Assembly: GCA_018828385.1 (NCBI GenBank)
Contig: JAHJVE010000006.1
Span: 88,503 to 152,502, forward strand
Direction: 5' to 3'
Length of the DNA: 64,000 nucleotides
Origin: Gammaproteobacteria bacterium
GTDB lineage: Bacteria > Pseudomonadota > Gammaproteobacteria > Burkholderiales > Rhodocyclaceae
Positions 17,471 to 30,170 of the stretch are shown piece after piece. Positions within the stretch are counted from its first letter, which is position 1. Each line of letters opens with the position of its first letter. The notes below the pieces were generated by a model. That model ran no database searches. It saw only the letters and a list, made by a program, of their open reading frames with translations, and was not told where the DNA came from. Position numbers and translations under genes: made by a program.

Positions 17471-18274
17471 ATGATCAACACACGTCCTCCCGCCGTCGCC
17501 GGCGCTTTTTACCCCGGCGATCCCGCTACCCTGTCGGCTACCGTCGATCAACTGCTCGCCGACACCGAAGCCGTTTCCGGCAGCCAGCCCAAGGCCCTGA
17601 TCGTGCCGCATGCGGGCTATGTCTACTCCGGTTCGACGGCGGCCACGGCCTATGCCACGCTGGCCCCGTGGGCGAAGCATATTCATCGGGTGATCCTGCT
17701 CGGCCCGACGCACCGGGTTGCCGTCGATGGCATTGCGCTGCCCGAGGCCGAGGCCTTCTCGACGCCGCTCGGCACCGTCCGGCTCGACGCCCAGGCCATC
17801 GCGGCAATCGCCGACCTGCCGCAGATCGTTTTCAGCGATCACGTTCATGCCTTCGAGCATTCGCTGGAGGTGCACCTGCCTTTCCTGCAGCGCGTTCTGG
17901 AGCATTTCACGCTGGTTCCGCTGGCCGTCGGTCACGCCACGCCGGAGGCCGTTGGCCAAATCCTCGACTTGCTCTGGGGCGGGCCGGAGACGCTGATCGT
18001 CGTCAGTTCCGACCTGTCGCATTTCCTCGGCTATGCCACCGCCCAGCAAGTCGACGCCGAAACCTGCCGGCACATCATGCAGCTCGATACCCATATCCAT
18101 CCCGAACAAGCCTGCGGCGCCTACCCGATCAACGGCCTGCTGCTCGCCGCCCGCCAGCGCGGCCTGAAGCCGACGCTGCTCGGCCTGTGTAATTCCGGCG
18201 ATACGGCGGGTGACAGGAGTCGAGTCGTCGGCTACGCCGCCTTTTCCTTCACCGAGGCCGGCCATCATGGCTGA
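17471..18274 (+). CDS. amrB: AmmeMemoRadiSam system protein B (MEMO1 family)
   Basis: A 267-residue MEMO-family protein, related in fold to class III extradiol dioxygenases. The metal-site residues known from human MEMO1 can be located: H47 in VPHAGYVYSG, H81 in GPTHR, D181 and H184 in SSDLSHF, and C240 in GLCNSGDT. H130 and H135 of HSLEVHLPF are also conserved. It overlaps amrA by 8 bases. MEMO1 has been reported to bind copper or iron; the bacterial function is unknown. Confidence 0.93.
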   Translation: MINTRPPAVAGAFYPGDPATLSATVDQLLADTEAVSGSQPKALIVPHAGYVYSGSTAATAYATLAPWAKHIHRVILLGPTHRVAVDGIALPEAEAFSTPLGTVRLDAQAIAAIADLPQIVFSDHVHAFEHSLEVHLPFLQRVLEHFTLVPLAVGHATPEAVGQILDLLWGGPETLIVVSSDLSHFLGYATAQQVDAETCRHIMQLDTHIHPEQACGAYPINGLLLAARQRGLKPTLLGLCNSGDTAGDRSRVVGYAAFSFTEAGHHG

Positions 18275-18815
18275 GCTCGGCGCAACCCTGCTGACCCTGG
18301 CCCGCAACGCCATCGCCGCCCGCTTTGGCCAGGCGCAAAGCCCAGCTGACGACTATCCTGAATTGCACAAGCCGGCCGCCACTTTCGTCACGCTGACCCA
18401 GCACGGCAACCTGCGCGGCTGCATCGGCAGCCTCGAAGCCTGGCGACCGCTGGCGCAGGACGTGCACGAGAACGCCCTTGGCGCAGCCTTTCGCGACCCG
18501 CGTTTCGCGCCGCTGACGGCCGACGAGTTGCCGATCACCCGCGTCGAAGTTTCGTTGTTGACGCCGGCCGAGCCGATCTTTTTCACCAGCGAGGCCGATG
18601 CCCTGGCCCAGCTTCGCCCGGAGATCGACGGCGTGATCTTCACCGCCGGTCAGCGCCGTTCGACTTTCCTGCCGCAGGTCTGGGAACAATTGCCCGGCCC
18701 GGCCAGCTTCATGGCCCACCTCAAGCAGAAGGCCGGGCTGCCGGCCAATTACTGGGGCTCGGACGTCCGCCTCGAACGCTACACCGTCAAGAAATGGAAG
18801 GAGGCCGCACCATGA
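18267..18815 (+). CDS. amrA: AmmeMemoRadiSam system protein A (AMMECR1 family)
   Basis: A 182-residue AMMECR1-domain protein. The signature LRGCIGSLE and the downstream RDPRFAPL segment are present. I use ATG 18267, inside the amrB 3' end, because the longer frame adds only out-of-family residues. It overlaps amrS by ATGA, so all three system genes are translationally coupled. Biochemical activity is not established for the family. Confidence 0.93.
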   Translation: MAELGATLLTLARNAIAARFGQAQSPADDYPELHKPAATFVTLTQHGNLRGCIGSLEAWRPLAQDVHENALGAAFRDPRFAPLTADELPITRVEVSLLTPAEPIFFTSEADALAQLRPEIDGVIFTAGQRRSTFLPQVWEQLPGPASFMAHLKQKAGLPANYWGSDVRLERYTVKKWKEAAP

Positions 18816-19906
18816 GCGCCACCGAATCCCTGTTCCCCGGCCGCTGGTGGCACGCCCTGCCCGACGGCCGCGTGCAATGCGACCTCTGCCCGCGCGATTG
18901 CCAGTTGCACGAAGGCCAGCGCGGCGCCTGCTTCGTCCGCCAGATGGTCAACGGCGCCATGCAGTTGACGACCTATGGCCGCTCCTCGGGCTTCTGCATC
19001 GACCCCGTCGAGAAAAAACCGCTCAACCACTTCTACCCGGGCAGCAGCATCCTGTCCTTCGGCACCGCGGGCTGCAACCTGGCCTGCAAGTTCTGTCAGA
19101 ACTGGGACATTTCCAAATCGAAGGACATGGACCGCCTCATGGATGCCGCCAGCCCACAGATGATCGCCGCGGCCGCCCGCCGCTACGGCGCCGACGCCGT
19201 CGCCTACACCTACAACGACCCGGTCATCTTTGCCGAATACGCCATCGACACGGCACTCGCCTGCCGCGAGCAGGGCATCCGCAACGTTGCCGTGACCGCC
19301 GGCTACATCCACCCGGAGCCGGCGCGTGAATTCTTTGCCGTCATGGATGCCGCCAACGTCGATCTCAAGGCCTTTACCGAGAGCTTCTATCACAAGCTCT
19401 GTGTCGGCCACCTGCAACCGGTGCTCGACATCCTGGCCTACATCCATCACGAAACCGACTGCTGGCTGGAAATCACCACGCTGCTCATCCCCGGCCAGAA
19501 CGACAGTGCGCCGGAAATCAATGAACTGGCCACCTGGGTCGCTCGCGAACTCGGGCCGGACGTGCCGCTGCACTTTTCCGCCTTCCACCCCGACTGGAAG
19601 ATGGACAACATCCCGCCGACGCCGCCGGCAACGCTCATCCAGGCCCGCCGCATCGCCCTCGAGGCCGGCCTGCACCACGTCTTCACCGGCAACGTGCACG
19701 ACCCGGAAGGCGGCACCACCTTCTGCCCAAGTTGCCACGCCGCCCTGATCGTCCGCGACTGGTACGACATCCAGCGCTACGACCTGACGCCGGAAGGCCG
19801 TTGCCCGCATTGCCAGACCGCCATCGCCGGCCGTTTCGGCAAGATGCTCGGTCGCGATGGCAAGGCCTTCGGCCCCAACCGCATACCCGTCCATCTCGCG
19901 GCATGA
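18812..19906 (+). CDS. amrS: AmmeMemoRadiSam system radical SAM enzyme
   Basis: A 364-residue radical SAM protein related to pyruvate-formate-lyase-activating enzymes. The cluster motif CX3CX2C is C88, C92, C95 (AGCNLACKFCQNW). An N-terminal Cys group (C23, C26, C30, C40; CDLCPRDC) and a C-terminal pair of CxxC knuckles (CPSC, CPHC) suggest a further metal site at each end. It overlaps amrA and the next hydrolase gene by 4 bases each. Substrate unknown; the coupling suggests that AmrA and AmrB act with it. Confidence 0.94.
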   Translation: MSATESLFPGRWWHALPDGRVQCDLCPRDCQLHEGQRGACFVRQMVNGAMQLTTYGRSSGFCIDPVEKKPLNHFYPGSSILSFGTAGCNLACKFCQNWDISKSKDMDRLMDAASPQMIAAAARRYGADAVAYTYNDPVIFAEYAIDTALACREQGIRNVAVTAGYIHPEPAREFFAVMDAANVDLKAFTESFYHKLCVGHLQPVLDILAYIHHETDCWLEITTLLIPGQNDSAPEINELATWVARELGPDVPLHFSAFHPDWKMDNIPPTPPATLIQARRIALEAGLHHVFTGNVHDPEGGTTFCPSCHAALIVRDWYDIQRYDLTPEGRCPHCQTAIAGRFGKMLGRDGKAFGPNRIPVHLAA

Positions 19907-20496
19907 ACCGGTTCATCACCCTGCACACCCCGCACGGCTCGCTGCACGGCCAGCTCGATCTGCCCGACAATCCGTGCGGCCTGATTCTGATCGCCCGCGC
20001 CCATCATGCGGCGGAGGATGCGGCCATTTCTGCATCGTTCGCCGAATTCGGCTGCGCTACCCTGAGCATGGAACTGCTCACCGCCTCGGAGGTGCAGTTC
20101 CCCGACGCCACGCAAAACGTGCCACGCCTGACCCAGCGCCTGATTGACATCCTCGACATGACGCGCCAGGACGGCGACATGGAGCCATTGCCGCTGGCCA
20201 TTTATACCAGCGGTGACGTCGGGCCGGCCGCCATCCGCGCCGCCGCCCAGCGCGATACGCTGGTCAGGGCCGTCGCCTGCCATGGCGGGCTGATCGACCG
20301 GGCCGGCGCGCAGGCCCTCGATCTGCTTGTCGCGCCGCTGCTCATGCTGTTCGACGCCGCCGACCTGATCGGCAAAACCGCCTACCAGCGGGCCGCATCG
20401 CACCTTGGCGGGTGTCATGCCATGCGCTCCGTGGACATCGGCGAAGACCCGGCCACCCTCGCCGCGACTTGGTTTTTCGACCTTTTTTCCGGTTGA
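19903..20496 (+). CDS. alpha/beta hydrolase-like protein with probable Asp nucleophile
   Basis: A 197-residue protein resembling small dienelactone-hydrolase-like alpha/beta hydrolases. The nucleophile elbow, normally GxSxG, reads SGDVG (103-107), which puts D105 where the serine should be. An acid candidate (D151 in LMLFDAAD) and a histidine (H172 in GGCHAM) are present. An Asp nucleophile is known in haloalkane dehalogenases and epoxide hydrolases, but this protein is not close to either. The last codons, F-S-G-stop, come from the dispersed 35-bp element. ATG overlaps the amrS stop. Confidence 0.72.
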   Translation: MNRFITLHTPHGSLHGQLDLPDNPCGLILIARAHHAAEDAAISASFAEFGCATLSMELLTASEVQFPDATQNVPRLTQRLIDILDMTRQDGDMEPLPLAIYTSGDVGPAAIRAAAQRDTLVRAVACHGGLIDRAGAQALDLLVAPLLMLFDAADLIGKTAYQRAASHLGGCHAMRSVDIGEDPATLAATWFFDLFSG

Positions 20497-20507
20497 CCGC
20501 AGGATTC
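20473..20507 (+). repeat. dispersed 35-bp element, copy 6
   Basis: CGACC then TTTTTTCCGGTTGACCGCAG. The TGA inside GGTTGACC is the stop codon of the hydrolase gene. Confidence 0.7.
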
Positions 20508-20577
20508 CGCAATGACCATGGCAATTGGTCGCATCCGGACTAGACTGAAACTGTACACAACAATTCAGGAGACTCCG

Positions 20578-20784
20578 ATGTCCTTCTTCGATTCCCCCAT
20601 TGCCCGGTGCGAAGCAGTTCGCCAAATAGTCCTGACCGATGAAACCCAGGCCGAATGTGCCCGCGAACACGACTGCCCGCCCGGCTTCAAGTGCCCGCTA
20701 TGCGGTTATTTCACCGAATCCAGCGGACTCAGTGAAGAAGCAAGCCAGAACGTTCTGGACGCCAGCCAGCCGATCCGTCATTGA
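20578..20784 (+). CDS. small Cys-rich protein (zinc-ribbon-like)
   Basis: A 68-residue protein starting at ATG 20578 with CAGGAG 6-7 bases upstream. It contains C-x5-C then CPLCGYF, which suggests a small zinc or iron knuckle. I do not recognise a named family. It lies downstream of the hydrolase gene beyond a dispersed element and may be transcribed on its own or by read-through from the AmmeMemoRadiSam operon. Confidence 0.65.
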   Translation: MSFFDSPIARCEAVRQIVLTDETQAECAREHDCPPGFKCPLCGYFTESSGLSEEASQNVLDASQPIRH

Positions 20785-20820
20785 GTTTTTCCGGCCCGCC
20801 CTCCGACCCGCCCTCCTATC

Positions 20821-21078
20821 TTATCCGCCGCTCAGAGCCTGGACGATGACCACCTCATCGCTGGGCTGCAGCAACTGCGACAGCCCGTTCGCCGCCATGC
20901 CATTGACGAAAATACGAATATGGCGGCGCACCTGATGTTGCTCGTCAATCACGCGAAAGCGGATGCCGGGATACTGCCGATCCAGCCCGACCAGCAACTC
21001 ACCGAGCGTCGATCCGCTGGCTTCGGCCTCGGCACTTTGGGTGTATGAGCGCAAGGCGCTCGGAATCAGCACTTTCAT
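20821..21078 (-). CDS. MoaD/ThiS-family sulfur-carrier-like protein
   Basis: An 85-residue beta-grasp protein. The start MKVLIPSALRSYT, the central LDRQYPGIRFRVID and the C-terminal GG (ending QALSGG) are typical of MoaD/ThiS-like carriers whose terminal glycine is adenylated and thiocarboxylated. No E1-like or MoaE gene is nearby. It follows the BNR-repeat gene by 12 bases, a pairing that suggests a job other than standard molybdopterin synthesis. The partner pathway cannot be told here. Confidence 0.82.
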   Translation of the reverse strand: MKVLIPSALRSYTQSAEAEASGSTLGELLVGLDRQYPGIRFRVIDEQHQVRRHIRIFVNGMAANGLSQLLQPSDEVVIVQALSGG

Positions 21079-21090
21079 GGCATGGCACCG

Positions 21091-22221
21091 CTACAGGACG
21101 GCCGCTTCCACCGCGTAGATTTCCGGCAAATGACGGGCAATGCACTCCCAATTTCGGCCCTCGTCACGACTCATCCACAGTTCGCCGCTCGTCGTGCCGA
21201 AGTAAAGTCCCAGCGGATCATGGCTATCGCAGCACATCGACTGTCTTTTGACCGTCCACCACGCTTGCTCCTTCGGCATGCCGGCATCCTGACGCTGCCA
21301 GGTTTCGCCGCCATCATGCGTCGCGTAAACCGCCGGCTTGCCATCGGGACTGGTCCGCGGCCACACCTCGGTGCCATCCATCGGAAAGACCCAGGCCGTC
21401 TTGTCGTCGCGCGGGTGTACCGTCATCGGAAAACCAATGTCGCCGACTTCCTCTGGCATGTTTTTCCCGATGCGAACCCAGGACTCGGCCGGCCGGTCGA
21501 GGCGATAAATACCGCAGTGATTTTGCTGGTAGAGGCGATCCGGATTGCTTGGGCACAAGCGCAGGCAATGCGGATCATGAAAAGTGGGGTTGGCGGCATC
21601 GAAGCCATAGCCGTCCACGACGTTCAGGCCCGAAATGAGTACCCGCCAGGTCGCGCCGCCGTCAAGCGACTCGTGCACGCCGCCGCCCGACATCGCGAAA
21701 TACAGATGGCCCGAATCACGAGGGTCGACAACGATCGAATGCAGCTTGGGGCCGTCGGGCGTGCCGTCTTTCTCGCTCCCCATCCATGCGCGGTATTGCG
21801 GGTCGTCATTGATGCCTGAAAACGCCGCCCAGGTCGCGCCGCCATCGGCCGAACGGAACAGGCCTTGCGGCGAAGTGCCGGCGTACCAGACATCGGGTTC
21901 ATTGCGGTGCGCCGGTGTCAGCCAGAAAGTGTGATCCACCACCCGGCCGATTTCGCCCTCGGGCGCTTTGGCAAAAGCCGGTGGCTGCGCAGCTTCCTGC
22001 CAGTGGGCACCCCAGTCCGTGGAGCGGAAAATGGTCGGTCCGAGATGGCCCGTTTTTGCCGCGGCCAGCAAGGTGAGCTGGTCACGCGGATCGAGCACCA
22101 GATGGTTAATGATCTGGCCAAGAAAATGCGGGCCATCGACAGCCCAGGTGGTCCGGCTAGCATCAGCGCGGAATATCCAGGCGCCTTTACGGGTAGAGAC
22201 CAACAGAGCGGTCGTCGTCAT
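21091..22221 (-). CDS. BNR/Asp-box repeat beta-propeller protein
   Basis: A 376-residue protein with at least five Asp-box (BNR) motifs: STDWGAHW, SADGGATW, SLDGGATW, THDGGETW and SRDEGRNW. This indicates a sialidase-like or Vps10-like propeller. There is no signal peptide, so it is probably cytoplasmic, which is unusual for exo-sialidases; no catalytic Arg triad is evident. The start has AAAGGAGAAAGCC upstream. It is the first gene of a two-gene operon with the MoaD-like protein. Function unknown. Confidence 0.8.
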   Translation of the reverse strand: MTTTALLVSTRKGAWIFRADASRTTWAVDGPHFLGQIINHLVLDPRDQLTLLAAAKTGHLGPTIFRSTDWGAHWQEAAQPPAFAKAPEGEIGRVVDHTFWLTPAHRNEPDVWYAGTSPQGLFRSADGGATWAAFSGINDDPQYRAWMGSEKDGTPDGPKLHSIVVDPRDSGHLYFAMSGGGVHESLDGGATWRVLISGLNVVDGYGFDAANPTFHDPHCLRLCPSNPDRLYQQNHCGIYRLDRPAESWVRIGKNMPEEVGDIGFPMTVHPRDDKTAWVFPMDGTEVWPRTSPDGKPAVYATHDGGETWQRQDAGMPKEQAWWTVKRQSMCCDSHDPLGLYFGTTSGELWMSRDEGRNWECIARHLPEIYAVEAAVL

Positions 22222-22373
22222 GGCTTTCTCCTTTTACTCAGAATCGCGAATCCAGCAATTCGACTCCGGGCATAAACCTTGGTGCCCACGTTTATGGCAT
22301 TTTTTTGCGGTCAATTCGATTGCTGCCCGGATGACGGCGAGCACCGGCACGGAATCGTCAGGGCGTATAACGC

Positions 22374-22379
22374 TATAAT
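22374..22379 (+). promoter_or_regulatory. candidate -10 element for mfd
   Basis: A perfect TATAAT lies 30 bases before the mfd start. No good -35 hexamer is seen at the right distance. The surrounding 187-base gap holds no gene. Confidence 0.4.
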
Positions 22380-22408
22380 TCCTGCCCCGTAACGCTGCCT
22401 TCCCCCGA

Positions 22409-25845
<3,437 letters not shown>

Positions 25846-25849
<4 letters not shown>

Positions 25850-26922
25850 CCATGACCACACATCACATCGACAACATCAACGTCACCGCCTTCGACGAAA
25901 TGCCGACGCCGGAAGAAATCCACGCCCGCCTGCCGCTTTCCGAGAAAGCCGCCAAGACGGTCACCCACGGTCGCCATTTGCTGCGCAACATCCTCGACCG
26001 CAAGGACCATCGCCTGTTTGTCGTGGTCGGCCCGTGCTCCATCCACGACCCGGTGGCCGGCCTCGATTACGCCCGTCGCCTCAAGGCGCTCTCCGAAGAA
26101 GTCGGCGATACCCTGCAACTGATCATGCGCGTCTATTTCGAAAAACCGCGCACCACGGTTGGCTGGAAGGGCTACATCAACGACCCGTTCATGGACGACA
26201 GCTTCCGCATCGACATCGGCATGGCCAAGGCCCGCGAATTCCTGCTCCAGGTTGCCGAACTCGGCGTACCGACCGGCACCGAGGCGCTCGACCCGAATTC
26301 GCCGCAATACTACGGCGACCTCATCACATGGACCGCCATCGGCGCCCGCACCACCGAATCGCAGACCCACCGCGAAATGTCGTCTGGTCTGTCTACTCCC
26401 GTCGGTTTCAAGAACGGCACCAGCGGCGACCTCGGCGTTGCCGTCAACGCCATCCTCTCCGCCTCCAAGCCGCACTCCTTCCTCGGCCTGACCAGCCAGG
26501 GCCGGGTCGCCGTCGTCCGCACCAAGGGCAACGGCTACGGCCACATCGTGCTGCGCGGCGGCGATGGCCGGCCGAACTACGACACGGTTTCCATCGCCAT
26601 GGTCGAACAGGCGCTCGACAAGGCCAAGCTGCCGCACAATATCGTCGTCGACTGCTCGCACGCCAACAGCTTCAAGAAGCCCGAACTGCAACCGCTGGTC
26701 ATGGCCGACATCGTCAATCAGGTCCGCCTCGGCAACAAGTCGCTGGTCGGCGTCATGATCGAATCCAACATCGAAGCCGGCAACCAGTCCATCCCGGCCG
26801 ACCTCAGCCAGCTCAAGTACGGCTGCTCGGTCACCGATGGCTGCGTCGATTGGGCAACCACCGAGAAGATGATCCGCGACGCCGCCATCATGCTCCGCGA
26901 CGTCCTGCCGGAACGAATGTAA
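25846..26922 (+). CDS. aroG: 3-deoxy-7-phosphoheptulonate synthase (class I)
   Basis: DAHP synthase of 358 residues, first step of the shikimate pathway (PEP plus erythrose 4-phosphate). Conserved segments: VVGPCSIHDP with the metal Cys, MRVYFEKPRTTVGWKG, and VDCSHANS. Two ATGs (25846, 25852) are possible; the first overlaps the mfd stop by ATGA. It belongs to the AroFGH type that is feedback-inhibited by an aromatic amino acid; which one cannot be told. Confidence 0.95.
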
Positions 26923-26935
26923 GACATTCATGGAC

Positions 26936-26957
26936 GGCGCCGGCCAGTTCCGGCGCC
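26936..26957 (+). terminator. hairpin after aroG
   Basis: A perfect 8-bp stem, GGCGCCGG-CCAGTT-CCGGCGCC, lies 14 bases after the aroG stop. There is no T tract directly after it, so it is a weak candidate for an intrinsic terminator or an mRNA 3' end stabiliser. Confidence 0.4.
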
Positions 26958-26970
26958 AATTCAGGAAATG

Positions 26971-27006
26971 CTACGGTCAACCAGAAAATTTGGCCAAAAA
27001 CCAAAT
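26971..27006 (-). repeat. dispersed 35-bp element, copy 7
   Basis: CTACGGTCAACCAGAAAATT then TGGCCAAAAACCAAAT, between aroG and dinB. Confidence 0.7.
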
Positions 27007-27075
27007 GCGGCAGCCCGGCCTCAGGGCTGAAAGCCTTACCTAGCCGCCTGCCAGGTTTCCCCATGCCGCCGCATG

Positions 27076-27091
27076 CTGTATATTCATACAG
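27076..27091 (+). promoter_or_regulatory. LexA (SOS) box upstream of dinB
   Basis: CTGTATATTCATACAG is an exact match to the LexA consensus CTGT-N8-ACAG. It ends 2 bases before the dinB ATG, so repressor bound here would cover the ribosome-entry or early transcribed region. Confidence 0.85.
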
Positions 27092-27093
27092 CT

Positions 27094-28248
27094 ATGAACA
27101 CATCCATCCCCCGCCGTATTGCCCATCTCGACATGGATGCATTCTTTGCATCGGTCGAGCTGCTGCATTACCCGGAACTGCGCGGGCAGGCGGTGGTGGT
27201 GGGTGGGCGCAGCGTGCATCAACCGGTTCTCCAGCCCGACGGCTCGCATCGTTTTTCGCGCCTGCGTGACTACGTCGGCCGCGGCGTTGTCACAACATCG
27301 ACTTATGAAGCCCGCGCCCTTGGTATTTTCTCGGCCATGGGACTCATGAAATCGGCCCAGCTGGCGCCTGAGGCCATTCTCCTGCCGGCCAATTTCGACG
27401 CCTATCGCGACTACTCGCGGCACTTCAAGGCAGCCGTGGCGAGTATTGCGCCGTGTATCGAAGATCGCGGTATCGACGAAATTTTTATCGATCTCAGCGA
27501 TATTCCCGAAGACAGCCTGCCGCTTGCCCGGCGTATCAAGCAGGCGGTTTTCGATGCGACCGGGCTGACCTGCTCGATTGGTATCACGCCCAACAAGCTG
27601 CTGGCCAAGATCTGCTCCGATCTCGACAAGCCGGACGGCATCACCCTGCTCGGCCGGGACGAAATCCCCAGCCGGATCTGGCCACTGGCCGCGAAGAAGA
27701 TCAACGGCATCGGCCCGAAAGCCAATGAACGCCTGGCACAGATGGGCATCGCCACCATCGGCGAACTCGCCGCCGCCCCCGTCGAAAGACTGGTCTGTTA
27801 TTTCGGACGAACCATGGGCACCTGGCTGCATGAAGTCGCCCACGGTATCGATGAACGCCCGATCAAGACCAGCCGCGAACCGAAGTCGATCAGCCGGGAG
27901 AGCACCTTTCAACGCGACCTGCACGCCAAGCAGGACAGGGCCGAGCTGTCGGAAGCCTTCACCAGCATCTGCCTGCGGGTGGCCGATGATCTGGCCCGCA
28001 AGGGCTATGTCGCCCGCACCATCGGCATCAAATTGCGTTACGCCGACTTCCAGGCCGTGACCCGCGACATCACCCTGCCGATGCCCACTGCCGATGGCCG
28101 GGAAATCCGCCAGGCAGCCGGCGAATGCCTGAAGCGCGTTCCCCTGCACCAGCGAATCCGCCTGCTCGGCGTCCGGGCCAGCACCCTGCTACCGGCCACG
28201 GCCATCGACAGACAGCCGACCGCATTTCAAACCGAACTGCCTCTATAA
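27094..28248 (+). CDS. dinB: DNA polymerase IV (DinB, Y family)
   Basis: A 384-residue translesion polymerase. The palm motif HLDMDAFFASVE carries the first catalytic acidic residue, and GIDEIFIDLSD carries the second pair. SIGITPNKLLAKICSDLDKP and the little-finger domain follow. The first third has a longer loop than E. coli DinB (QPVLQPDGSHRF region, about 45-60). The start is ATG 27094, directly behind a LexA box, so SOS induction is expected. Confidence 0.94.
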   Translation: MNTSIPRRIAHLDMDAFFASVELLHYPELRGQAVVVGGRSVHQPVLQPDGSHRFSRLRDYVGRGVVTTSTYEARALGIFSAMGLMKSAQLAPEAILLPANFDAYRDYSRHFKAAVASIAPCIEDRGIDEIFIDLSDIPEDSLPLARRIKQAVFDATGLTCSIGITPNKLLAKICSDLDKPDGITLLGRDEIPSRIWPLAAKKINGIGPKANERLAQMGIATIGELAAAPVERLVCYFGRTMGTWLHEVAHGIDERPIKTSREPKSISRESTFQRDLHAKQDRAELSEAFTSICLRVADDLARKGYVARTIGIKLRYADFQAVTRDITLPMPTADGREIRQAAGECLKRVPLHQRIRLLGVRASTLLPATAIDRQPTAFQTELPL

Positions 28249-28290
28249 AACCAGTGCCATGGGGCGCGCCTCGCCTCGCTTACTCATTCT

Positions 28291-28324
28291 GAATTTGGGC
28301 ATTTTTTCCAGTTGACCGTGGGAT
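28291..28324 (+). repeat. dispersed 35-bp element, copy 8
   Basis: GAATTTGGGCAT then TTTTTCCAGTTGACCGTGGG, in the 208-base gap between dinB and the antiporter gene. Nothing else is evident in that gap. Confidence 0.7.
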
Positions 28325-28456
28325 TTGCCGAAAGCGCCCCATTCTCCCGGCACGACAAACTCACCGCAGCCATTCCCTGTTTCTCGCCCCGCGGGCTAGC
28401 CCTCAGCGCGTTGACGCCCTACTATTCCGCTTCTCCCCATCCAGGCCACGTTTCAC

Positions 28457-29698
<1,242 letters not shown>

Positions 29699-29789
29699 CC
29701 TAGCAACCGGAACCCGGCAACTGGCTTCCTGCCGCATCGGCGCATAAAATGTCGGGCTGCCCGTCCACACACAGACCTGCGCCAGCACC

Positions 29790-30167
29790 GTGAAAACAAA
29801 ACCCAGAAAACCTCGCCACGTCCCTGTCGACGACCATAAAGGGATGCCGCTCGATTCCTTTTGCGCCATGGATGGCGAAACGCTGGTGCTCAACGTCCTC
29901 GGCACGCCGAATGCCGGCAGCGACACCATAGGCAAAGCCAAGGGCAAGCAATTGCAGATCAGCGTTACCGCAACGCCGGTGGCCGGCCGGGCGACGGATC
30001 ATATGGTGCGCTTCCTGGCCGACAAGTTCGGCGTCACGCCCGGCGACATCGAAGTCGTTTTCGGCCGCTACAATGTCAACAAGCAGTTGCGTATCCGCGC
30101 ACCGAAAAGCCTGCCGGCTGTCATCGCCAAGCATCTGGCCCAAGAACAACTCAAATTCGACCTCTGA
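29790..30167 (+). CDS. DUF167 (YggU/UPF0235) family protein
   Basis: A 125-residue protein. The DUF167 core is at about 30-115 (LNVLGTPNAGSDTIGKAKG...GRATDHMVRFLADKFGV), a small alpha/beta fold of unknown function. The start is GTG 29790; a Lys/Arg-rich N-terminus precedes the core. It is 3 bases upstream of serB, so the two are likely co-transcribed. Confidence 0.82.
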   Translation: MKTKPRKPRHVPVDDHKGMPLDSFCAMDGETLVLNVLGTPNAGSDTIGKAKGKQLQISVTATPVAGRATDHMVRFLADKFGVTPGDIEVVFGRYNVNKQLRIRAPKSLPAVIAKHLAQEQLKFDL

Positions 30168-30170
30168 CCC

